A stretch of DNA of 64,000 bases from contig CACXKA010000001.1 in NCBI GenBank assembly GCA_902768125.1, positions 242,525-306,524 of the forward strand, given 5' to 3'. The DNA is from an uncultured Bacteroidales bacterium. GTDB taxonomy: Bacteria > Bacteroidota > Bacteroidia > Bacteroidales > Bacteroidaceae. Position 1 is the first letter of the stretch. Each line of letters opens with the position of its first letter. Both the position numbers and the translations under genes were made by a program. Positions 53,659 through 62,923 of this stretch are shown here, one piece after another. The notes under the pieces are model-generated. The model saw nothing but the letters and a program-made list of their open reading frames with translations, had not been told where the DNA came from and searched no databases.

Positions 53659-54264
53659 ATGAGTTTTACGGAACGCGCATACCCCATTTTTGATCAGGTC
53701 ATCAAAGACTATCATGTGCATGACAATATCGACCAACCCATGGTGAATCCCTATCAGGCTGGAACGATTGAATTTGACCTCTATACAAAGAATTGGATTG
53801 ATACGGTACAATGGCATTTTGAGGACATCATCCGTGACCCGCAGATTGACCCTGCAGAGGCATTGGTGCTGAAACGCCGCATCGACAAGAGCAATCAGGA
53901 CAGAACGGATTTAGTGGAAAGGATTGATTCTTGGTTCTGGACAAAGTATAAGGACATCGCCGTGAGACCTGATGCAACCATCAACACAGAAAGCCCCGCA
54001 TGGGCTGTGGACAGGTTGTCTATTCTGGCGCTGAAGATTTACCACATGAAGGAGCAGGTGGAACGTCCTGATGCCAGCGAAGAGCATAAGGCGAAATGTC
54101 AGCAGAAGTTAGACGTGCTGCTGGAACAGCGCAAAGACCTCTCAACCGCAATTGACCAACTGTTGGCGGACATCGAAGCTGGGAAGAAGTACATGAAGGT
54201 GTACAAGCAGATGAAAATGTATAACGATAAAAGCACAAATCCGGTACTATATAAAAAGAAATGA
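53659..54264 (+). CDS. DUF4254 family protein
   Basis: A 201-residue, mostly helical cytoplasmic protein (MSFTERAYPIFDQVIKDYHVHDN, quoted by pattern; LYTKNWIDTVQWHFEDIIRD; SPAWAVDRLSILALKIYHM; a Lys/Glu-rich C-terminal coil). It fits DUF4254, which in Bacteroidetes regularly precedes a glycosyltransferase; function unknown. The next gene overlaps it by four bases (ATGA), so the products are made together. It opens the eight-gene aminoethylphosphonate operon. Confidence 0.87.
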   Translation: MSFTERAYPIFDQVIKDYHVHDNIDQPMVNPYQAGTIEFDLYTKNWIDTVQWHFEDIIRDPQIDPAEALVLKRRIDKSNQDRTDLVERIDSWFWTKYKDIAVRPDATINTESPAWAVDRLSILALKIYHMKEQVERPDASEEHKAKCQQKLDVLLEQRKDLSTAIDQLLADIEAGKKYMKVYKQMKMYNDKSTNPVLYKKK

Positions 54265-55361
54265 AAATCGGTTTTGACGCAAAACGTTTGTTCAACAACT
54301 TCACAGGTTTGGGAAACCACAGCAGGACGACCATTGACATCCTGACAGAGGAATTTCCCGAGCATGACTATTGGCTCTATACGCCAAAGATTAGGTTGAA
54401 CGGCGTGACGTTGCCGTATATGGGGAAGAAAAACTGCCATGTGGTGCAACCGAAGGGTATGATCAGAGGAGGTGCATGGCGAACCTACGGGTTGGTGAAT
54501 GAGATGAAGAAGGACGGCATCGAAGTGTTCCATGGTCTGAGCAACGAAATGCCTGTGGGTTTGTTCCATTCAGGTATCGCATCGGTGGTGACTATCCACG
54601 ATGTGGCTTTCAGGACATTCCCCGACATGTATCATTGGCACGACCGCAAGATTTACGACATGAAGTGGCAGTATGCTTGCAACCATGCCGACCGAATTAT
54701 TTGTATCAGTGAGTGCACCAAGCGTGATGTGTTGGAGTTCTATAATGTGCCAGAGCATAAAGTAGATGTGGTGTACCAACCCGTCTCTTCCATCTATTAT
54801 CGTCCAATGGAACGTCTGGAAGTACCCCCTTATATGTTATATGTGGGTAGCATCAACTCACGGAAAAATTTGCTTGGCATCGTAAAGGCAATGGAACTGC
54901 TACCAAAGGACTTACAAATTCCATTGATGGTGGTGGGCGGTGGTGGTTCCTACAAGCAACAAGTGAAACAATATATTGCAGAGCATGATCTGGAAAAGCT
55001 CTTCATTTGGCCTGAGATGGTGATGGGAGAGGATTTGAAGCGACTCTACACGAATGCACAACTGATGGTGTATCCATCTTTCTACGAAGGATTCGGACTC
55101 CCCGTCGTGGAAGCACTTTTATGCGGATGTCCTGTGGTGACCAGCAATGTGAGCAGTCTGCCAGAAGCCGGAGGACCTTTCTCCTTAAAGGCTGACCCCA
55201 ACAATCCAGAAGACATCAAGGAGCAGATAGTGAAGGCATTGACCGATAAGACATGGCGGCAAGAAGCCATCAGCGGTGGCAGAGATTGGGCAATGAAAAC
55301 TTTTGACCCAAGGACGCTAGCAAGGCAAGTAATGGGTATTTATGAGAAAAACATTCTATAA
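54261..55361 (+). CDS. Glycosyltransferase family 4 (GT-B)
   Basis: A 366-residue GT-B transferase. N-terminal MKIGFDAKRLFNNFTGLGNHSRT is typical for GT4 enzymes that use nucleotide sugars; the C-terminal donor site YTNAQLMVYPSFYEGFGLPVVEALLCGCPVV carries the Glu-x7-Glu pair. It overlaps the DUF4254 gene and starts the glycan part of the operon. Sugar specificity cannot be read from sequence. Confidence 0.93.
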   Translation: MKIGFDAKRLFNNFTGLGNHSRTTIDILTEEFPEHDYWLYTPKIRLNGVTLPYMGKKNCHVVQPKGMIRGGAWRTYGLVNEMKKDGIEVFHGLSNEMPVGLFHSGIASVVTIHDVAFRTFPDMYHWHDRKIYDMKWQYACNHADRIICISECTKRDVLEFYNVPEHKVDVVYQPVSSIYYRPMERLEVPPYMLYVGSINSRKNLLGIVKAMELLPKDLQIPLMVVGGGGSYKQQVKQYIAEHDLEKLFIWPEMVMGEDLKRLYTNAQLMVYPSFYEGFGLPVVEALLCGCPVVTSNVSSLPEAGGPFSLKADPNNPEDIKEQIVKALTDKTWRQEAISGGRDWAMKTFDPRTLARQVMGIYEKNIL

Positions 55362-55369
55362 TCAACGAT

Positions 55370-56680
55370 ATGGGAAAGACGGTTTATTTGGGTATGATTG
55401 GTGACATCATGCACCCAGGTTTAATTAACATCATCACAGAGGGAGCCAAGTATGGCGACGTGATGATTGGCTTGTTCACAGACAGGGCGATTGCTACACA
55501 TAAGCGCCTTCCGTATCTCACCTATGACCAGCGCAAAGCGGTGATAGAGAAGATTGTTGGTGTGAAGACCATCGTTCCTCAGGAGGAATGGAGTTATGTG
55601 GAAAATCTAAAGCGATATAAGCCAGACTATATTATACATGGTGACGACTGGCTGTATGGTCCAGACAAATACATCCGTGATGAAGTATTCAAAGTGATGG
55701 AGGCTCAGGGGGGCAAGGTGATAGAGATTCCTTATACAAAAGGGATTTCTGCCACAGGATTGAAAGAGGCTATTGATTCTTTGGGTGTAACCCCCCAAGC
55801 TCGTCTTTCATCACTACGACGATTGATTTCAGCCAAACCCATCGTACGCATATTGGAATCGCACAATGGTTTGACGGGTCTGATTGCAGAACACACATCA
55901 ATGGAGGTCAATGGTCAGCACCGAGAATTTGACGGCATGTGGGCATCTTCATTGACAGACTCCACTTCCAAGGGTAAGCCTGATATTGAAGCCGTTGACT
56001 TGACCACTCGCCTGCATGATTTGAATGACACACTGGAAGTGACCACTAAACCCGTCATTTACGATGGTGATACGGGTGGCAAGGTGGAACATTTCGTGTT
56101 TACAGTCCGCACACTGGAGCGTTTGGGAATTTCTGCGGTCATCATTGAAGACAAAGTGGGACTGAAACAAAACTCACTGTTCGGAACAGATGCCGTGCAG
56201 ACTCAAGACACCATTGAAGGGTTCTGCAACAAAATCAAGACTGGTAAGGACGCACAAATCACGCGCGATTTTATGATTATCTCGCGTTGTGAGAGCCTCA
56301 TTGCTGGCAAATCTGTGGATGACGCTCTGGAACGCTGTCATGCCTATGTGGCAGCTGGGGCTGACGGTGTGATGATTCACTCCAAGAATAAGGATGGAAT
56401 GGATATCAAGGAGTTCTGTCAGCGATTCCGCGAGAAGGATGACCACACCCCTATTGTAGCTGTTCCCACCACATACAACCAGTTTACGGAAGAGGAACTG
56501 GCGGAATGGGGTATCAATGTGGTCATCTACGCCAATCATATGTTACGCAGTGCTTATCCCGCAATGGTGAAATGTGCAGAACGCATTCTTGAGACCTCCC
56601 GTAGTTTAGAGGCATCAGAAGAATACTGCATGCCTATCAAGCAAATCCTGAATCTGATTCCAGGAACAAAAAAAATCTAA
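55370..56680 (+). CDS. aepX: Phosphoenolpyruvate mutase with N-terminal cytidylyltransferase-like domain
   Basis: A 436-residue two-domain protein. Residues about 1-135 are a CTP_transf-like domain, but its nucleotide-binding HxGH motif reads HPGL (15-18), lacking the second His; the later ISATGLKE block is kept. Residues about 150-430 are PEP mutase: EDKVGLKQNS (about 259-268) is the family signature, with GQHREFDGMWASSLTDS and YDGDTGG before it. The enzyme makes the C-P bond, PEP to phosphonopyruvate, the committed step of phosphonate synthesis. aepY follows 36 bases later. Confidence 0.97.
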   Translation: MGKTVYLGMIGDIMHPGLINIITEGAKYGDVMIGLFTDRAIATHKRLPYLTYDQRKAVIEKIVGVKTIVPQEEWSYVENLKRYKPDYIIHGDDWLYGPDKYIRDEVFKVMEAQGGKVIEIPYTKGISATGLKEAIDSLGVTPQARLSSLRRLISAKPIVRILESHNGLTGLIAEHTSMEVNGQHREFDGMWASSLTDSTSKGKPDIEAVDLTTRLHDLNDTLEVTTKPVIYDGDTGGKVEHFVFTVRTLERLGISAVIIEDKVGLKQNSLFGTDAVQTQDTIEGFCNKIKTGKDAQITRDFMIISRCESLIAGKSVDDALERCHAYVAAGADGVMIHSKNKDGMDIKEFCQRFREKDDHTPIVAVPTTYNQFTEEELAEWGINVVIYANHMLRSAYPAMVKCAERILETSRSLEASEEYCMPIKQILNLIPGTKKI

Positions 56681-56716
56681 AGGTAATTGATGAATCGCTG
56701 TTGAAAAGAAGGAAAA

Positions 56717-57838
56717 ATGATAAGACCACAATTCTTGTACGACACGCTGGCCAACTATGGCATTGATTTTTATGCTGGCGTTCCCGATTCTCTCTTGAAG
56801 AATCTCTGTGCATACATTACAGACCATGCTGATGCTGCCCACAACATCATTGCTGCCAATGAAGGTGGTGCCATGGGTTTGGCAGCAGGACACTATCTGG
56901 CGACAGGACAGATTCCCGTTGTCTATATGCAGAACTCTGGTCAAGGTAACATCATCAACCCATTGGCTTCTCTGACAGATCCAGATGTATATAACATCCC
57001 TGTCCTATTAGTGATTGGTTGGCGTGGTAAACCTGGTGTGCACGATGAGCCTCAGCATGTGAAGCAAGGAAAAGTGACCACTGGGTTGCTCAATGTCATG
57101 GGCATCGACTACACCGTTCTCTCTAAAGAGGAGGAGAAGGCAGAGGTGCAAATCAAAAAAGCTATCGCCTATATGCAGAACACTAAGCAGTGTTATGCCT
57201 TAGTGATTGAGAAAGACACATTCGAAACCTATACCCTTCAGAATGTAGAAAAGAATGAGCTTTCGATGTCACGTGAGGGGGCAATCCAAACTGTAGCTGC
57301 TGCACTGGGCGAAAAAGACGCCATTGTTTCTACTACAGGCATGATTAGTCGTGAACTCTTTGAATATCGTACATCCATGAACCAAAGCCATAAGCGTGAC
57401 TTCCTTACGGTAGGATCCATGGGTCACGCCTCCCAAATCGCTTTAGGAATAGCCCTTGAGAAAAAGGACCGTAAGGTTTGGTGCTTTGACGGCGATGGTG
57501 CCAGCATCATGCACATGGGTAGCATGGCAATTGTAGCAAACAAAGCTCCTAAGAATTACGTTCACGTGGTTTTCAACAATGGTGCACATGACTCTGTAGG
57601 TGGTCAGCCAACAGTTGGCTTGAAAATAGACTTGCCTGCTGTGGCAAAAGCGGTTGGCTATAAGTCCGTTTATAGCGTGTCATCCAAGGAAGAACTGCAG
57701 GAACAATTATCCCATTTAGGGGAGGCTCCTGTCTTTTTGGAAGTGAAGGTGAAGAAAGGAAATCGTAAGGATTTAGGAAGACCGACGACCACTCCTATCC
57801 AGAACAAGGAGGCGCTGATGACATTCCTACAAAAATAA
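56717..57838 (+). CDS. aepY: Phosphonopyruvate decarboxylase
   Basis: A 373-residue thiamine-diphosphate enzyme. The PYR domain has the conserved Glu in AANEGGAMGLAAG (about residue 49); the TPP motif GDGASIMHMGSMAIV ... VFNNGAHDSVGG starts at about 258. It converts phosphonopyruvate to phosphonoacetaldehyde, pulling the unfavourable AepX reaction forward. Confidence 0.97.
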   Translation: MIRPQFLYDTLANYGIDFYAGVPDSLLKNLCAYITDHADAAHNIIAANEGGAMGLAAGHYLATGQIPVVYMQNSGQGNIINPLASLTDPDVYNIPVLLVIGWRGKPGVHDEPQHVKQGKVTTGLLNVMGIDYTVLSKEEEKAEVQIKKAIAYMQNTKQCYALVIEKDTFETYTLQNVEKNELSMSREGAIQTVAAALGEKDAIVSTTGMISRELFEYRTSMNQSHKRDFLTVGSMGHASQIALGIALEKKDRKVWCFDGDGASIMHMGSMAIVANKAPKNYVHVVFNNGAHDSVGGQPTVGLKIDLPAVAKAVGYKSVYSVSSKEELQEQLSHLGEAPVFLEVKVKKGNRKDLGRPTTTPIQNKEALMTFLQK

Positions 57839-57845
57839 TCCAGAA

Positions 57846-58601
57846 ATGATGAATGATAAAGATTGCTCGATTCATGGGCAGGGAGTAAAGACGGCAGTCA
57901 TTATGGCAGCAGGCTTAGGCACTCGTTTCGGAAAGATGACGGAAACGATGCCTAAGGGCTTTGTGGAGTGCGGTAATATTTCAATGGTGAAGCGAAGCAT
58001 TCAGACACTCCTTCTCTGTGGCATTCAGCGTATCATCATTGGCACAGGATATCTAAAAGAGAAATATGAAGCATTAAAGGAGGTGTATCCACAGATTGAA
58101 TGCGTGTTCTCTCCACGTTATGCCGAGACCAACAGTATGTACACCTTGTGGAACTGCCGCGAAGTGATTGGCGATGACGACTTTCTACTGTTGGAAAGTG
58201 ACTTGGTGTTCGAAAAGAAAGCCATCACGTCGCTGTTGGAATGCCCAGAGCCAGACATCATGCTCATCACACCTGTGACGAAATTCCAGGACCAATACTA
58301 TGTGGAGTACGGAGAGGGTAACAGGCTCACTCGTTGTTCTACAATAGAGACAGAGCTGGATGCCAAAGGTGAATTGGTGGGCATTCATAAGCTTTCCAAC
58401 AAGTTCTATCGTGCCATGTGTGAGGACTATGCCCGGAAAGTGGAAGACAAGCCAAAACTGGGCTATGAGTATGAGTTGCTCACGATGTCACAGGAAATCA
58501 TGAAGGTGTATGTGCTCCGTGTGGAGGGCCTGAAGTGGTACGAGATTGACGATGTGGACGACCTCAACTACGCCGAACAGCACATCCTCCCCTATCTATA
58601 A
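57846..58601 (+). CDS. Nucleotidyltransferase, probable 2-aminoethylphosphonate cytidylyltransferase
   Basis: A 251-residue GT-A-like NTP transferase with VIMAAGLGTRFGKMTETMPKGF (about 18-39) and metal Asp in LLLESDLVF. It resembles LicC and the PntC group that activates choline phosphate or 2-AEP with CTP. Seven bases after aepY and 38 before phnW, it is best read as making CMP-2-AEP. A sugar-1-phosphate nucleotidyltransferase is the alternative. The second of two adjacent Met codons at the start is equally possible. Confidence 0.85.
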   Translation: MMNDKDCSIHGQGVKTAVIMAAGLGTRFGKMTETMPKGFVECGNISMVKRSIQTLLLCGIQRIIIGTGYLKEKYEALKEVYPQIECVFSPRYAETNSMYTLWNCREVIGDDDFLLLESDLVFEKKAITSLLECPEPDIMLITPVTKFQDQYYVEYGEGNRLTRCSTIETELDAKGELVGIHKLSNKFYRAMCEDYARKVEDKPKLGYEYELLTMSQEIMKVYVLRVEGLKWYEIDDVDDLNYAEQHILPYL

Positions 58602-58639
58602 ATTCCCATTATCCCCATTCAACACATCCTATAAAAATC

Positions 58640-59767
58640 ATGGAAAAAATCAAGAGAAACGTATTGCTGAACCCTGGTCCAGCAACCACAACCGATACAG
58701 TGAAGTATGCACAGGTGGTGCCAGACATTTGTCCGAGAGAGAAAGAATTTGCAGGGTTGATGAAAGGGCTACGTTCCGACCTGCTGAAAGTGGTGCATGC
58801 TCCTGAGGACGAATACACCGCCGTACTCTTCTGTGGGTCAGGCACCATCAATATCGATATCTGCATCAATTCACTTGTCCCTGAAGGCAAGAAGATTCTG
58901 GTGGTGAACAACGGAGCCTACAACTCCCGTGCCGTTGAGGTGTGCCAGATGTATCACATTCCACACATCGACCTGAAGTCGAGTGTCTTTGAACAACCCA
59001 ATCTGGCGGATGTGGAACGCACCTTGCAAAAGAACCCTGACGTGGCAGTTGTATATTGCTGCCATCATGAGACAGGTACTGGCGTTCTGAATCCCATTCG
59101 CGAAATCGGTGCGTTAGCCCATCAATATGGGGCTATCTTCATCAGCGACACGACTTCCACGCTCGGCATGATTCCGTTGGATGTGGTGAAAGACAATGTG
59201 GACTTCTGTATGGCTTCTGCCCAGAAGGGACTGATGGCCATGTCGGGTCTTTCTTTCATCATTGGTCGTAAGTCCATTGTTGAAGCTTCGAAGAACTACC
59301 CCACCCGTTCCTATTATTGCAACCTGTATCTGCAATACGAATACTTTGAAAAGACGGGGGAGATGCACTTCACACCACCCGTGCAAACCATCTATGCCAC
59401 CATTCAGGCACTCAAAGAGTACTTCGCCGAGGGTGAGGAAGCCAAGTTTGCCCGCCACCATACCGTTTATAAGGCGATTCGACAAGGGGTGGCAGAATTA
59501 GGACTTCAAACGGTGATTGACCCGAAGATTGAATCAGGACTTGTGGTGTCGGTGCTTTATCCTGAAGACCCCAACTGGGATTTCGAAAAGGTGCACGATT
59601 ACTGCTATGAGCGTGGATTCACCATCTATCCAGGCAAGATTTCAACCACCAACACCTTCCGCCTTTGTGCATTGGGTGCCATCACTCCAAAAGATATCGA
59701 AGACTTCTTCGTCGTGCTGAAGGAAGCCCTAGTTCAGTTTGGGATTCAAGTGAGAGGCAAGAAGTAA
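58640..59767 (+). CDS. phnW: 2-aminoethylphosphonate-pyruvate transaminase
   Basis: A 375-residue class V aminotransferase. The PLP lysine is Lys196 in MASAQKGLMAMSG; LLNPGPATTT at the start, HETGTGVLNPI and the C-terminal YPGKISTTNTFRLCALG are typical of PhnW. In degradation loci it consumes 2-AEP; here, beside aepX and aepY, it most likely runs in the biosynthetic direction and aminates phosphonoacetaldehyde. Confidence 0.95.
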   Translation: MEKIKRNVLLNPGPATTTDTVKYAQVVPDICPREKEFAGLMKGLRSDLLKVVHAPEDEYTAVLFCGSGTINIDICINSLVPEGKKILVVNNGAYNSRAVEVCQMYHIPHIDLKSSVFEQPNLADVERTLQKNPDVAVVYCCHHETGTGVLNPIREIGALAHQYGAIFISDTTSTLGMIPLDVVKDNVDFCMASAQKGLMAMSGLSFIIGRKSIVEASKNYPTRSYYCNLYLQYEYFEKTGEMHFTPPVQTIYATIQALKEYFAEGEEAKFARHHTVYKAIRQGVAELGLQTVIDPKIESGLVVSVLYPEDPNWDFEKVHDYCYERGFTIYPGKISTTNTFRLCALGAITPKDIEDFFVVLKEALVQFGIQVRGKK

Positions 59768-59803
59768 GAGATAAGGAAAATAGGGTTATCGTTAAGGTTC
59801 ATA

Positions 59804-60628
59804 ATGGCAGCATACGACATACGTCCACTTCAATTGCACATCCTTGGCAACCTCATGGCACTCGACCAGGTGTGCCGTGAGCATCAGCTTCGCTACTTTA
59901 TTGTGGCGGGAACCATGCTCGGAGCTGTGCGCCACAAGGGCTTTATTCCATGGGATGATGACCTTGACGTAGGAATGCCTCGCAAAGATTACGACCAATT
60001 AATGGCTCATGCAAAAGAATGGATTCCAGCCCCTTATGAAGTTGTTGCTTATGAGACTGACAGCACTTATCCATTACCTTTTGCAAAGATACAGGATGCC
60101 AGTACTACACTCATTGAGCGGATGCACCTGAAATATCTGGGTGGGGTTTATATCGATGTCTTTCCCCTCGATGGAATGACCTCCAATCCTATCAAGCGCC
60201 AATGGCATCTGATGCGTTATTTTTACTATAAGAGAATCATCTACTTTCTGTGTCGCGACCCATATAAACACGGACATGGGCCATCCTCATGGATTCCACT
60301 GCTTTGTCGAAAGTTCTACACACTGCCTGGTGTGCAGGGTGCCATGCAAAAATTACAGAAAGCCTACGATTACGACACTGCCGACCTCATCATTGATCAT
60401 GACTTTGGGAAACGAGGCATCATGCCTCGTCATGTTTATGGTCAACCCACCCCAATCGAGTTTGAGGGAAAAACCGTCATGGGTGTCCAGCAGGCACATG
60501 AATATCTCACCCACCTTTACGGCGATTACATGGTGATTCCTCCTGGTGCCAAACAGAAGCAGCATAATTTCCATTTGCTCGACTTGAACACTCCGTATCA
60601 AGAAAACCAAACACTTCTCCACGTATGA
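59804..60628 (+). CDS. LicD family transferase
   Basis: A 274-residue LicD-type nucleotidyltransferase-fold protein with the metal motif FIPWDDDLDVGMPRKDYD (Asp51-Asp52-Asp53 and Asp55) and GTMLGAVRHKG before it. LicD enzymes transfer phosphocholine from CDP-choline to sugars. With a 2-AEP pathway directly upstream, this one most likely moves AEP from CMP-AEP onto a surface glycan (inference). Its stop overlaps the next start by four bases. Confidence 0.92.
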   Translation: MAAYDIRPLQLHILGNLMALDQVCREHQLRYFIVAGTMLGAVRHKGFIPWDDDLDVGMPRKDYDQLMAHAKEWIPAPYEVVAYETDSTYPLPFAKIQDASTTLIERMHLKYLGGVYIDVFPLDGMTSNPIKRQWHLMRYFYYKRIIYFLCRDPYKHGHGPSSWIPLLCRKFYTLPGVQGAMQKLQKAYDYDTADLIIDHDFGKRGIMPRHVYGQPTPIEFEGKTVMGVQQAHEYLTHLYGDYMVIPPGAKQKQHNFHLLDLNTPYQENQTLLHV

Positions 60629-61641
60629 ATTCCATGCAGAACGATATCGCCATCCCTATCGGTCATTCACAAGACACGGTTTGCCATGAAAGTGTTGGGT
60701 GTGACATCACTGTGGTTTGTGCATGCAATGACAAGTATGCTCCCTTTTGTGGAACGATGATAACCTCGCTGTTCCATAACAACAAACGTCACCACATTGA
60801 GGTCTTCATCCTATCCAGTGATATGGGAAAGGAAAACCAGATGAAATTTGAGGAATTGGCACGGAGTTATGGGCAAACGATACACTTCACCTCCATGCGA
60901 AAACAAGACTTCGAGTTCCTTCCCATAGGAAAACGTTTTACAAACATTTCCCATGAAGCATATTTTCGCCTCAGGATGCCTTCTTTGTTAAAAGACCGTG
61001 ATAAAGCCTTATACCTTGACTGCGACATGATTGTGCGTAAAGATATCGCCGAATTATGGAACACTCATCTCGACAACCATGCGATAGCAGCCATCCAAGA
61101 CACGACACGCATGCAGAAGAGGTGTTTCCCACGACTTGGATATAACAGTGAAGAAGGATACTACAATAGTGGCATGGGAGTGTATAATCTTTCTTTTCTT
61201 CGCTCATTCAACTTTGAAGAGAAAGTTCAACAGTTTATCAAGACAAATCCCGAGAAAATCATCTTCCACGATCAAGACATCACGAATTGTGTATGTCATG
61301 GCCTATTCAAGGAAGTATCCCCAAAATGGAACCTTCTGGAAAGCTTCTTGGAGGAAAATCCCCCCGTCGTGGAATGGCAGAAAGAAGAATTACACAAATA
61401 TCGCCAAGATCCAAGCATCATTCACTATGCATCCTTACGCAAACCTTGGTTTATAGAGTGCGTGCACCCCTATCAATCAGAATTCTGGAAATATGTGGCA
61501 TTAAGTCCTTGGAACACATTGACCCCCACATATAAATATCATGGGTGGAAACGTTTCACAAAACACCACTTGAAAAGATTCATAAAAACCATCGTAGCCT
61601 CTAAGAAAATGAAATATTGGAACTCGTTAACGTTACAATAA
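60625..61641 (+). CDS. Glycosyltransferase family 8
   Basis: A 338-residue GT-A transferase with ITVVCACNDKYAPFCGTMI, the DxD motif YLDCDMIV (about 130-137), and HDQDITN and SIIHYASLRKPW near the C-terminal half, all typical of GT8. These retain anomeric configuration and often add galactose or glucose to lipooligosaccharide. It is the last gene of the operon and overlaps licD by four bases. No terminator is evident in the 17 bases before the convergent GT2 gene. Confidence 0.92.
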   Translation: MNSMQNDIAIPIGHSQDTVCHESVGCDITVVCACNDKYAPFCGTMITSLFHNNKRHHIEVFILSSDMGKENQMKFEELARSYGQTIHFTSMRKQDFEFLPIGKRFTNISHEAYFRLRMPSLLKDRDKALYLDCDMIVRKDIAELWNTHLDNHAIAAIQDTTRMQKRCFPRLGYNSEEGYYNSGMGVYNLSFLRSFNFEEKVQQFIKTNPEKIIFHDQDITNCVCHGLFKEVSPKWNLLESFLEENPPVVEWQKEELHKYRQDPSIIHYASLRKPWFIECVHPYQSEFWKYVALSPWNTLTPTYKYHGWKRFTKHHLKRFIKTIVASKKMKYWNSLTLQ

Positions 61642-61658
61642 TTCATTCGAGGCATCCA

Positions 61659-62414
61659 TCATGGGTTGTCTGAGTACACATGCCGCTCATACACCTTCGC
61701 CAGATAGTAGAACTTGCTGGTGGCAGAGAACACCGCCTTGATGAACCCTGCACGACCCTCCAGGCATGCTCCCTCGAAGAAATAATATTTGATGAAACGC
61801 CACATCGGGGAGAAAATCATCTTCAGGAGCGACGCATCCTTCTGGTTTCGCTTCACCAAGTCATTCTCCGTATACTCGTTCATCTTTGCAATCTGCCCCT
61901 TCACACTGATGCCAGCATGCACCAACGCATACTTCGGGTCTTTCGGCATCTGCCCCACCGTGCCGTCAATCACTGGCACAGAGTGGATGGTGGGTGGCCA
62001 CGTCGCCTTCTTATGATTCATGAAACGGAGTTGTGAATCAGGATAGGAAGCCTTGATCCACTTACCCAAGAAGAGGTTCTTGCGATGGATGTACAACGCA
62101 TCGTGGTCAGGATGCTCAACATAGTCATACAGATAATCCTTCAGCTCAGGCGTCACAAACTCATCGGCATCCACCACCAACACCCATTCATGACTTGCCG
62201 AATGAATGGCAAAATCACGTCCCGGTTCGCAGATATTGTAGTCACCCTTCGGAAAAGTCACCACCTTGCAACCAAATGCCCTTGCAATCTCCACCGTGTC
62301 GTCCGTGCTCTCCATGTCACAAACGACAATCTCATCAAAATCCCTCACGGCAGCCAGCACCTGCTTCAGGTACTTACGGGCATTGTAGGTTTGTATGACA
62401 ACAGATATGGGCAT
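61659..62414 (-). CDS. Glycosyltransferase family 2
   Basis: A 251-residue GT-A inverting transferase: PISVVIQTYNARKYLKQVL at the start, the DxD in VLVVDADEFVTP (about 78-89), and a C-terminal region FIKYYFFEGACLEGRAGF as in the WaaE/KdtX-like LPS-core GT2 group. It converges on the phosphonate operon with a 17-base gap, so it may belong to the same glycan but is controlled separately. Confidence 0.9.
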   Translation of the reverse strand: MPISVVIQTYNARKYLKQVLAAVRDFDEIVVCDMESTDDTVEIARAFGCKVVTFPKGDYNICEPGRDFAIHSASHEWVLVVDADEFVTPELKDYLYDYVEHPDHDALYIHRKNLFLGKWIKASYPDSQLRFMNHKKATWPPTIHSVPVIDGTVGQMPKDPKYALVHAGISVKGQIAKMNEYTENDLVKRNQKDASLLKMIFSPMWRFIKYYFFEGACLEGRAGFIKAVFSATSKFYYLAKVYERHVYSDNP

Positions 62415-62449
62415 ACCTCTTTATATATAATAGATGTGTAACGATGCCA

Positions 62450-62481
62450 CAAAGGTAGGTCTTTTTTTATAGGTGACCAAA
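62450..62481 (-). promoter_or_regulatory. Promoter of the GT2 gene
   Basis: Reverse strand TTTG (62478-62481), 20 bases, TACCTTTG (62450-62457) followed by TG, 36 bases before the ATG. Confidence 0.8.
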
Positions 62482-62844
62482 TAATTGCCTCATTTTTCTA
62501 TCAGCGCCAAACAAACTGATGAGGATTTTCTTGTTCGGTTTAGGGAAATTCCTACCATTCTGTTCTCCAGTTTCACCTAACTTTGCCCCGCCTTTCGAAA
62601 AAAGAAAGGCAATTCATCTCAATAAACAATTACAATTTTATGAACACATCAATGACAAATCGCAATTGGCAACCCTTTGGGGATGCTTGGGAAAGATGCA
62701 ACACGCATTAGCGTTGTAGTCACCCTTTGTATGTTGCGCTTTTGCCATTGCCCAAACTGCCTCTGTGGCAGGGAGGACAGCCAGCGATGTGTTCTTTGAC
62801 ATTCTGTTACAGCCACTCGTTTCTTGTGCTTTGAACTGACGTGA
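62482..62844. other. Gene-poor region before the 121-residue protein
   Basis: TAACTTTG at 62578-62585 on the plus strand is a likely -7 box, giving a leader of more than 300 bases before the next gene. Short frames on both strands here (66 and 86 codons) have no features of real proteins. Confidence 0.45.
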
Positions 62845-62881
62845 CTTCTTTCTTCGGGAAGAAGATCACCTACTGTAGGTG
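62845..62881 (+). other. Two adjacent stable hairpins in the leader of the 121-residue protein
   Basis: CTTCTTTC-TTCG-GGAAGAAG (62845-62864, UUCG tetraloop) is followed two bases later by CACCTA-CTG-TAGGTG (62867-62881). They end 42 bases before the ATG at 62924. Confidence 0.7.
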
Positions 62882-62923
62882 TATCAAAACTTGTCAAACT
62901 TAAATTCAAAATTGTTTATTGTT

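Noticed and set aside
62519-62909. Short frames on both strands (66 and 86 codons) in the leader of the 121-residue protein
   Set aside because: Overlap each other and the hairpins; no leader, domain or plausible start context.
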